The notes under the pieces are model-generated. The model did not search any database. It was not told where the DNA came from and saw nothing but the letters and a program-made list of their open reading frames with translations. The position numbers and the translations under genes are program-made. A stretch of 5,242 nucleotides of DNA. It comes from Cytophagales bacterium (GTDB taxonomy: Bacteria; Bacteroidota; Bacteroidia; Cytophagales; Cyclobacteriaceae). Shown here piece after piece: positions 1 to 5,242 of this stretch (its first letter is position 1; the number at the start of each line of letters is the position of its first letter). The stretch is from the NCBI GenBank assembly GCA_029262935.1, contig JAJCYK010000296.1, forward strand, positions 1 through 5,242, in the 5' to 3' direction.

Positions 1-421
1 TTTCTCCGTTGTTTGGGAATCCTCCCAGCTTGAAAACATACTGACCGGGTTTCATGATGAGTGTAACCACCAAACCAATGGTGATGGCAATGACTGTAGT
101 AAAAACGAAATACAACAACAGTCTTAGGCCAAAGGTTTTAAGATTCTCTGATGTGTTGCTTACAATACCCGAAATAATAGATGCAAAAATTAAGGGGATC
201 ATAATCATTTGAACCAACCTCATAAATATTTGACCCGGCAGGTCCAGCCAATTGGCTAACGATAAGCTAAAACTTTCTGAAACAAGCCCTGTAGACGGAT
301 TGATTACGATACCAAGCCCAGCACCTAAAATCAATCCGATGATTACCTTAAGCCACAAACGGCCTTTTATAAGGCGGTCCAAATGGACTGACAAAGTATT
401 AAGAGGTCTAATTTCTAACAT
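1..421 (-). CDS. Dicarboxylate/amino acid:cation symporter (DAACS/SDF family), N-terminal part
   Basis: Inner-membrane secondary transporter that would import dicarboxylates or acidic/neutral amino acids with Na+ or H+ (GltP/DctA/GltPh family, PF00375). Only the first 140 codons are present; the frame runs off the left edge. The visible part starts with a short cytoplasmic segment, then a hydrophobic helix at about residues 22-40 (rich in I, L, G), an amphipathic stretch, a second helix at about 62-87 carrying the family-typical run MRLVQMIMIPLIF (residues 67-79) followed by ASIISGI, and a third helix at about 100-123. The ATG at 421 was chosen because it gives the usual short lead-in to the first helix; the frame stays open a further 60 bp or so, with a possible TTG start, but no ribosome site separates the options. 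It lies 106 bp downstream of the hydrolase gene on the same strand. Substrate-binding residues lie in the missing C-terminal half, so the substrate cannot be assigned. Confidence 0.93.
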   Translation of the reverse strand, partial: MLEIRPLNTLSVHLDRLIKGRLWLKVIIGLILGAGLGIVINPSTGLVSESFSLSLANWLDLPGQIFMRLVQMIMIPLIFASIISGIVSNTSENLKTFGLRLLLYFVFTTVIAITIGLVVTLIMKPGQYVFKLGGFPNNGE

Positions 422-527
422 GGTGTGGTTAAAGAAATGTTGTTGCGTTTTAGCCAAAAGGATGATTCTAACTTTGTAATAAACCTGTTACACGTTAGTC
501 CTATGTCTTATTTGTGAATCAGTAGGT

Positions 528-1205
528 TTAATCCCTAGAGTGAGTAAGCATCCAATCGTAAAATGACGCATCACTAAATATTGCTGGCCAAATGCCATGA
601 CCTGCCCCTTCCAACGACATAAGTTCCACATCCTTTGCACCACAGTCTTTTAGAGTTGTGACCATATTCTTACTATTCCTATATCCTGAATCGGCGGTAC
701 CGTGATAAACACGAATGGGCAAATCTTTGGCTTTACATAGATCTTTGGTACTCCCACCTGCCGGAGCTAAGGGGGCAGCGGCTGCAAGCAAATGATTTAT
801 CTTTTTCAAATTAGCCCAAGTACCTGCACCGCCCATGCTGTATCCGGTCAAGTAGATGCGATTAGCATCTATGGAGACTTCTTTGGAAGCTTGCTTCAAT
901 AAACCTTCCAGGTCAACATTCGCCCAGGAGCAACTGCCAACACATGAAGGAGCTATCACTATGAACGGAAAGTCTATGCCAGATTTTGCAGCATATTTAC
1001 TTGGGTGGTGTTTGGTGTTGGATCGATCCCCACCGTGTAAGAACAGGATTGTGGGGTTGGCTTTGTCACTGTCGTAATTTTTAGGCGTACTAATTAGATA
1101 TGAAATATTTTGATATTTCATACTAGTAGCGTCATCAAGGCTTTGAGCATTGACTTTAGCAACCAGCAATAGGCCTAGGAATGGCAGTAATTTCTTAATT
1201 TGCAT
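528..1205 (-). CDS. Secreted alpha/beta hydrolase (predicted peptidase/esterase, COG4099-like)
   Basis: A 225-residue exported serine hydrolase of the alpha/beta fold, related to phospholipase/carboxylesterase and PHB-depolymerase-like 'predicted peptidases'; the substrate is unknown. Residues 1-21 form a signal peptide (two Lys, then a Leu-rich core, ending N-A-Q). The oxyanion-side motif LFLHGG is at residues 54-59, the nucleophile elbow GYSMGG at 121-126 (Ser123), the acid in HGTADSG (Asp172) and the catalytic His in GAGHGIW (His203), so the triad is complete and in order. Four cysteines remain after signal removal (88, 92, 157, 188), consistent with disulfides outside the cytoplasm. The same frame is open up to an ATG at 1331, but that would put 42 non-conserved residues before the signal peptide, so I start at 1205. 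Divergent from the phosphodiesterase gene. It could be an esterase rather than a peptidase; the sequence does not decide. Confidence 0.9.
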   Translation of the reverse strand: MQIKKLLPFLGLLLVAKVNAQSLDDATSMKYQNISYLISTPKNYDSDKANPTILFLHGGDRSNTKHHPSKYAAKSGIDFPFIVIAPSCVGSCSWANVDLEGLLKQASKEVSIDANRIYLTGYSMGGAGTWANLKKINHLLAAAAPLAPAGGSTKDLCKAKDLPIRVYHGTADSGYRNSKNMVTTLKDCGAKDVELMSLEGAGHGIWPAIFSDASFYDWMLTHSRD

Positions 1206-1224
1206 TGTCTTATAGGTTTGCTGA

Positions 1225-1255
1225 AAAATGTAACTTCTTAATGGACTACTATCAA
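1225..1255 (-). promoter_or_regulatory. Candidate Bacteroidota-type promoter for the secreted hydrolase
   Basis: Read on the minus strand, TTG (1255-1253) is followed after 20 nt by TACATTTT (1232-1225), one base off the Bacteroidota -7 consensus TAnnTTTG with the expected -33 TTG spacing. Transcription would begin roughly 10-15 nt before the ATG at 1205. This fits the shorter start and lies within the longer open frame. Short AT-rich motifs like this occur by chance, so it is only a candidate. Confidence 0.33.
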
Positions 1256-1342
1256 GTGGTTGAATTAGGAAAATCCATATCGTCTCCACGAATACCAATT
1301 TACAAACCTTGGAAATGAAATTGTAGGTCAAAATGTAATATT

Positions 1343-2230
1343 ATGAGGTTTAAAGTTGTCGTCTTTATTGCCATCGGGCTTTTCAGCTCAAAAGCGTATG
1401 CTCAGTTAGAGCGTCCCCATCATATCATTTTAATAGGCTCTGATGGATTGGGAGCCTATGCCTTTAGTAAGGCTAAGATGCCTAACATTAGAAAGTTAAT
1501 GAATGAAGGCGCATTTTCCCTTAAAGCCAGGTCGGTATTACCTTCTTCAAGCGCGGTAAATTGGATGTCAATGCTCAGTGGCACACCTCCGGAAATCCAT
1601 GGCTACACGGAATGGGGTAGCAAAACACCTGAAATACCCTCGACAGTTATAGGAAAGGGAGGCATCTATCCAACCTTGTTCTCATTGTTGGAACATCAAC
1701 GACCGGAAGTAAAAAAGGGCGTGGCCTATGTTTGGGAAGGGATTGGTTATTTGTTTGAATCCGATTACGTGGATATGAATTTTCAAGGAGATCGATCCAG
1801 TGTGTTAAGTACATCCATAAAATTTATTACCAAGGAGAAACCCTATTTTACTTTTATACATTTTTCCGAGCCGGATGGAGCGGGACACGAAATTGGGCAT
1901 GATACTCCAGAGTATTACCAGGCTGTTCAAAAAATTGATACCGCCATAGGTGAGCTACTGGCGGCTTTGGAAGATGCAAACCTCTTAGACAAAACGATGA
2001 TTCTGATTAGTTCTGATCACGGCGGCATAGACAAAGGGCATGGTGGCAAGACTATGGTTGAAATGGAAATACCTTGGATTATCTGGGGAGCTGGTTTGAA
2101 GAGTAGGGGAGTGTTGTCAGAGACTATTATCACTTATGACACCGCAGCAACGCTGGCTTACATCATGGGGCTGGAGATGCCGCAAAGCTGGAGAGGGCAG
2201 CCCCTGAAAGAGCTGTTCGATAAACAGTGA
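1343..2230 (+). CDS. Secreted alkaline-phosphatase-superfamily phosphodiesterase (PF01663-like)
   Basis: A 295-residue exported metal-dependent phosphoesterase of the type I phosphodiesterase/nucleotide pyrophosphatase branch, expected to hydrolyse phosphate mono- or diesters through a covalent phospho-Ser/Thr intermediate at a two-metal site. A signal peptide spans residues 1-20, ending A-Y-A before Gln21. Putative metal ligands appear in family order: Asp34 in GSDGLG, the nucleophile region LPSSSAVNW (66-74) with Ser70 at the position usually Thr or Ser and Asn73 kept, Asp178 and His182 in EPDGAGH, Asp225-His226 in SSDHGG, and His233 in GHGG. At 295 residues it is a compact enzyme with little room for extra cap domains. 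The ATG at 1343 is supported by the signal peptide; no Shine-Dalgarno is seen, and an ATG 10 bases upstream is out of frame and followed at once by a stop. It is divergent from the hydrolase and ends 8 bp from the convergent ligase gene. Substrate (nucleotide, phospholipid, sugar phosphate) is not determinable. Confidence 0.92.
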   Translation: MRFKVVVFIAIGLFSSKAYAQLERPHHIILIGSDGLGAYAFSKAKMPNIRKLMNEGAFSLKARSVLPSSSAVNWMSMLSGTPPEIHGYTEWGSKTPEIPSTVIGKGGIYPTLFSLLEHQRPEVKKGVAYVWEGIGYLFESDYVDMNFQGDRSSVLSTSIKFITKEKPYFTFIHFSEPDGAGHEIGHDTPEYYQAVQKIDTAIGELLAALEDANLLDKTMILISSDHGGIDKGHGGKTMVEMEIPWIIWGAGLKSRGVLSETIITYDTAATLAYIMGLEMPQSWRGQPLKELFDKQ

Positions 2231-2238
2231 TTTATCCG

Positions 2239-4140
2239 TTATGTGTCGTGAATAAGCTCTTTGGCCAATTTCGCCAAGTCGCTAGTAGTCACAACGCCGA
2301 TCAGGCGCTTATTATCCAGTACGGGCAAGCAACCAATTTTATGATTTACTATTAGATCCAATGCCGTACTGACAGATGTATCCATGTCCACTACCATAGG
2401 ATCCTGGATCATATAGTCCTTTACTAACAGCATATTCTTTTCCTGATTATTGCTACTGGCTATATTCGTGAGTATTTCGCTAGCGGTAATCAAGCCTAAT
2501 AATTTACCCTGGCCATCTTCTACGGGAAGGTGGTGGATATGGTGCCATTTTAGCATGTTTATTGCTAAATCAATGGGATCATCAGGTTGCACGGTAAAGA
2601 GGTCGCTGGACATGATTTGGCTTATTTTGTCAAAATGGAGTTTTAAAGATCGTGCTTCATCTACCTTGGGGATCGGCCATTCGTGGACCGGCAGTCCTTT
2701 GGTCTGATTGGTGCGCATGATTCTCACCATTGCCATGGTTGCCTGTGTTGGACCAAAAGCAGGCGTCAATTCGTTAAAGGTGTCAATTTGCCATTGGGCG
2801 CCTGTACTCTGAGACTTAACTCTAGAGGCTATGATGCCAAGATATTTAGTAATATCTTCTTTTGCCACCTGTGCTTTACGTAAACCCTCAGATGCTATAG
2901 GGAGTAATTCATTAAGAATTAGCTCTGGTGCGCTTCTTAGACCGCTACCAGGCCAGTTAATTTGCGTGGCCAACCCCCCTCGAGCTGCGCTGATAAAGTT
3001 AGCTTTTGCGTCATCGAAAGACATTAGTTTTGAGATATTCCTATAGCGGTCAGGTAGCCCTTTCATTAAACCCAACCAGAAAGCTGCATTTGCTACCTCA
3101 TCCACGACACTGGGCCCTGAGGGCAAATAGCGGTTTTCAATTCTCAAATGCGCTTTCCCTTCGGTTATCCCGTAACACGGTCGATTCCACCGGTAAACCG
3201 TGCCATTATGCATTTGCAATGCCACCAGCTTAGGGATTTTCTTCTCATCAAATAGGGTGGCAGCGTCTTCTATATCCGGAGTGTGTATTAAGACGCGATG
3301 ACGACTTATATCTTCTTGGAACAGTTCTGTCACAGAGTGTTGCAACCAGCGATTTCCGAATCCTACTCGAGGTGCTTTACCAGCATTGAAATTCTTTGTG
3401 GACCGCGTATCTAGTGATTGCTGAAAGAGCCCAATTCGAGTTTCTCTCCACAGCCTCTTTTCTAAAAGCATCGGGGAGTTGGTAGCTGCTGCCAATACGG
3501 GTGCCGCTATGACCTGTGACCAATTGTAGCTGGGAACGAACTCTGAAACGGACAGTTGAAGATGAACTTGAAAACTCGTATTACAGCTTTCAAACATGGC
3601 GCTGTCCAAGGAGGTTATAAGTTGATCAGTACCCTCCAACCTCAAGCGATAGGGGCCACCTCTGAGATCTCTTAATGCCTGGTTAAGCACCTGATATCTT
3701 TTTAACGGGGTCATGTTGGATTCGCTGAGATCTTTTTTAGTAATGGAAGGCAATATTCCAGTCAATAGAATCGATGCTTGCTCAAATGCAGCCAATTCAT
3801 CAAGGCTCCCTAAAAGAGCATTTAACTCCTGTTCCATCTTACTTAAGCAGGAACCTTCAAAAGCACTGGGGTCCAAATTGATTTCCGCATTAAATTTGGC
3901 CAGCTCAGTGGTAAAATGAGGGTCGGATGAGCGATTTAATATTTCCATCACCCTAGGTGCTGGCCTCCCGGAAGCATCAATAAAGCAAAGCTCCTGCTCG
4001 ACACCGCACCGTTGTTTGTCGCTTTCGATAAAGCCCTCCTCTATCATGCGTTCCAACACCTTAAGGTCATTGATAAAATGATTTATAAAGAATTGTGATT
4101 GCCGAGCCGTTTTTACACGGTTAACTTTCTTTTCTCCCAT
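2239..4140 (-). CDS. GCS2-type glutamate-cysteine/carboxylate-amine ligase fused to two CBS domains
   Basis: A 633-residue soluble, presumably cytoplasmic protein. Residues about 20-480 form a glutamate-cysteine ligase family 2 domain (PF04107; YbdK/EgtA/GCS2 fold), whose members join a carboxylate, typically the gamma-carboxyl of glutamate, to an amine using ATP. Visible landmarks are GVEQEL (46-51, the two Glu being probable Mg-ATP ligands), TELAKFNAEINLDP (78-91), SFQVHLQL (189-196), ATNSPML (219-225) and HLRIENRYLPSGPS (331-344). After a linker, two CBS repeats form a C-terminal Bateman module: CBS1 about 507-562, ending GLITASEIL, and CBS2 about 574-630, ending GVVTTSDL. CBS2 keeps the nucleotide-contacting Gly-h-h-Thr-x-Ser-Asp signature; CBS1 has Glu for Asp. 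The ATG at 4140 is the first in frame and is followed by a basic lead. No adjacent glutathione synthetase gene is visible, so the amine partner is open: cysteine is possible but not shown. CBS modules usually sense AMP, ATP or SAM, so allosteric control is inferred. Confidence 0.9.
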   Translation of the reverse strand: MGEKKVNRVKTARQSQFFINHFINDLKVLERMIEEGFIESDKQRCGVEQELCFIDASGRPAPRVMEILNRSSDPHFTTELAKFNAEINLDPSAFEGSCLSKMEQELNALLGSLDELAAFEQASILLTGILPSITKKDLSESNMTPLKRYQVLNQALRDLRGGPYRLRLEGTDQLITSLDSAMFESCNTSFQVHLQLSVSEFVPSYNWSQVIAAPVLAAATNSPMLLEKRLWRETRIGLFQQSLDTRSTKNFNAGKAPRVGFGNRWLQHSVTELFQEDISRHRVLIHTPDIEDAATLFDEKKIPKLVALQMHNGTVYRWNRPCYGITEGKAHLRIENRYLPSGPSVVDEVANAAFWLGLMKGLPDRYRNISKLMSFDDAKANFISAARGGLATQINWPGSGLRSAPELILNELLPIASEGLRKAQVAKEDITKYLGIIASRVKSQSTGAQWQIDTFNELTPAFGPTQATMAMVRIMRTNQTKGLPVHEWPIPKVDEARSLKLHFDKISQIMSSDLFTVQPDDPIDLAINMLKWHHIHHLPVEDGQGKLLGLITASEILTNIASSNNQEKNMLLVKDYMIQDPMVVDMDTSVSTALDLIVNHKIGCLPVLDNKRLIGVVTTSDLAKLAKELIHDT

Positions 4141-4271
4141 ATTTACAATTGACTTAAATCTGATTCACAACAAACCAATTTTGCAACATTTGGACCATGA
4201 GGAATCGCATAGGAGCAGGTGATTATTCTCAACGATTGGAATAGTGATAGGAGTCTGGGTTGTTAAGTAGA

Positions 4272-4952
4272 TTAATCTTTTGTTTCAAAAGAAATAAAAG
4301 ACAGATCATCCAACAACTGATAGTCAACCATTTCCACGTTCCATTGTCCCCCTGGTTCGAATGCTTCTTTCCATAAGCGCACGGAATTGTAGTTTAGCAT
4401 TTCCCCAAGAAAATGGGTTTCCTTATGATTCATAGACCGCCCATAGGCTACAGGATTGCCGGACTCATCCGTTGCTATCCATACGGCAAAATTGCCATCA
4501 ATGTAGAAGTCAATTTTGTCTTCATGAACTTGATATGTTAATGAAGGATCTTTGCTAGCAATTAAATGAAATATCCGTGTGGGAATACCTGGCCAAAAGG
4601 ACTGCCATCCACTTAATCGCTTCGCATCCCAAACGGCAATCTTTCCATCATATTTATTTGTCCATCCTTTATTAATGTTAAGCGCCTGTACTTGTCTCCG
4701 CTCAATGCTCCTCGTAAGTTCCTTAATACGTGGTTGCTTAAAGTCTACCCAATATTCACGAATCAATGGATGTTTCAGATTGGCATAATGAGCGATTTCC
4801 AGCATTCTGAAACCTCGTGCTCTGCTCCAAACTTCTTTTCCACCTACTGAATTAAGCAAGTTGGTTATCACTTTGGGTTCTTGTTCTTGAGATTGACCGC
4901 AGGCTAAGAACCATGAGTAGGTCATAAATACAATCAAGGTTAGTCTAAGCAT
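4272..4952 (-). CDS. Putative lipoprotein of unknown function, upstream member of a tandem paralogue pair with the next gene
   Basis: A 226-residue protein I do not recognise by name. The N-terminus is a hydrophobic signal ending FLAC at residues 15-18, a near-consensus lipobox, followed by GQSQEQE; Cys18 would be lipidated, placing the mature protein in the outer or inner membrane envelope. The mature part opens with a helix and a GGKEVW motif (37-42), reminiscent of the start of LolA/LolB-like beta-sheet lipoproteins and of Bacteroidota families with 'GG-x-x-x-W' N-termini. The remainder alternates short hydrophobic and polar stretches rich in Trp and Tyr, as in an antiparallel beta-sheet, with no catalytic motif evident. 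Residues 153-226 resemble the C-terminus of the gene 29 bp upstream (G-W-I-ESG-P pattern, then G-x-W). It probably shares a transcript with that gene; the ligase-CBS gene follows 131 bp downstream. The LolA-like fold is an inference from pattern only. Confidence 0.85.
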   Translation of the reverse strand: MLRLTLIVFMTYSWFLACGQSQEQEPKVITNLLNSVGGKEVWSRARGFRMLEIAHYANLKHPLIREYWVDFKQPRIKELTRSIERRQVQALNINKGWTNKYDGKIAVWDAKRLSGWQSFWPGIPTRIFHLIASKDPSLTYQVHEDKIDFYIDGNFAVWIATDESGNPVAYGRSMNHKETHFLGEMLNYNSVRLWKEAFEPGGQWNVEMVDYQLLDDLSFISFETKD

Positions 4953-4981
4953 AGTGTTGAGCGTTGATGACAGGTAATCTC

Positions 4982-5242
4982 TTAGTCCTCTTTTTTGACC
5001 GGTTGGAATGAAACTTTGGGTTCGTCTTTACTGCCGTTTACTTCCAAATATGCGAATCTCCAATGACCGTCTTGTGAAGTCCACCATTCTGGCATAAAGT
5101 AGGCCCCGAATTGTCTTAATGGGCCATAAATTATAATTTCCTCTTCTGGGATATTCTTACTAGTCCATTTAATAGGTGCCCCGGATTCATTTAACTCGAT
5201 CCAGCATAAAGCCTGACCGTTCTTCTCAGATATTTCTATAAT
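4982..5242 (-). CDS. C-terminal part of an unrecognised protein, paralogous to its downstream neighbour
   Basis: An open minus-strand frame enters from the right edge in phase with base 5242 and runs 86 codons to a TAA at 4984-4982; the start lies outside the window. No family is recognised. The visible part holds CWIELNESGAP (residues 13-23 of the visible stretch), an acidic patch PEEE, a Trp pair and QDGHW (57-61), and ends with a charged Lys-Lys-Glu-Asp tail. The order and spacing of the G, WI, ESG, P and G-x-W residues match residues 153-204 of the neighbouring lipoprotein with one gap, so a shared beta-rich fold and probably a similar envelope location are inferred. It is 29 bp upstream of that gene on the same strand, suggesting an operon. 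That this is coding is supported by the unbroken frame, the clean stop just before the next gene and the similarity. Confidence 0.75.
   Translation of the reverse strand: MIEISEKNGQALCWIELNESGAPIKWTSKNIPEEEIIIYGPLRQFGAYFMPEWWTSQDGHWRFAYLEVNGSKDEPKVSFQPVKKED

Noticed and set aside
469..476. TAACTTTG on the plus strand, an exact match to the TAnnTTTG -7 motif
   Set aside because: No -33 TTG at proper spacing, and the next plus-strand gene starts about 870 bp further on, beyond an opposing gene.
252..479. 75-codon plus-strand open frame over the symporter start
   Set aside because: It is antisense to the symporter coding region, its translation shows no signal, domain or repeat, and the minus-strand frame clearly encodes a DAACS protein.
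480..530. 7-bp inverted repeat (TAAACCT at 480-486, AGGTTTA at 524-530) after the hydrolase gene
   Set aside because: The loop would be 37 nt, the arms are AT-rich and no T-tract follows, so it is not a convincing terminator; one arm includes the hydrolase stop codon.
856..1077. 73-codon plus-strand open frame inside the hydrolase gene
   Set aside because: It lies opposite the conserved triad region of the hydrolase and has no recognisable features, so it is a shadow.
1213..1220. TAGGTTTG on the plus strand upstream of the phosphodiesterase
   Set aside because: It matches the -7 consensus but no TTG lies 19-21 nt upstream and it is over 120 bp from the ATG, so it was not called as a promoter.
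2450..3919. Several 66-85 codon plus-strand open frames opposite the ligase-CBS gene
   Set aside because: All are antisense to well-supported ligase or CBS motifs and their translations look like arbitrary composition.
4171..4178. TTGGTTTG (minus strand) upstream of the ligase-CBS gene as a promoter element
   Set aside because: It lacks the conserved A of TAnnTTTG and has no TTG at -33 spacing.
4579..4788. 69-codon plus-strand open frame opposite the lipoprotein gene
   Set aside because: Shadow of a frame that has a lipoprotein signal and a paralogous neighbour; no independent evidence of coding.

Overview
The window looks like an ordinary chromosomal stretch from a Bacteroidota bacterium, most likely a Cytophagales-type lineage. 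The lineage is inferred from moderate-to-low GC, absent Shine-Dalgarno sequences, short secretion signals ending in N-A-Q or A-Y-A-Q, a lipoprotein signal, and one candidate Bacteroidota-style promoter (TTG, 20 nt, TACATTTT). I see no mobile element, CRISPR array, rRNA, tRNA or phage gene.

Layout, left to right: (1) the N-terminal 140 codons of a dicarboxylate/amino-acid:cation symporter on the minus strand, cut by the left edge; (2) a secreted alpha/beta hydrolase on the minus strand (528-1205), whose correct start lies well inside the longest open frame; (3) a secreted alkaline-phosphatase-superfamily phosphodiesterase on the plus strand (1343-2230), divergent from the hydrolase across 137 bp; (4) a 633-residue minus-strand protein (2239-4140) joining a GCS2-type glutamate-cysteine ligase / carboxylate-amine ligase domain to two C-terminal CBS domains, converging on the phosphodiesterase with only 8 bp between stop codons; (5) a putative lipoprotein of unknown function on the minus strand (4272-4952); (6) the C-terminal 86 codons of another minus-strand gene, cut by the right edge, whose visible part resembles the C-terminus of gene 5.

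Genes 6 and 5 are 29 bp apart, co-directional and probably tandem paralogues in one operon; the ligase-CBS gene follows 131 bp downstream on the same strand. The hydrolase and phosphodiesterase are both exported hydrolytic enzymes sharing one divergent intergenic region, which hints at a common role in breaking down external esters, but the substrates cannot be read from the sequence.

The most interesting items are the ligase-Bateman fusion, which suggests an amino-acid ligase gated by adenine nucleotides, and the tandem pair of unrecognised small proteins. I do not see a clear new multi-gene defence or biosynthetic system here.
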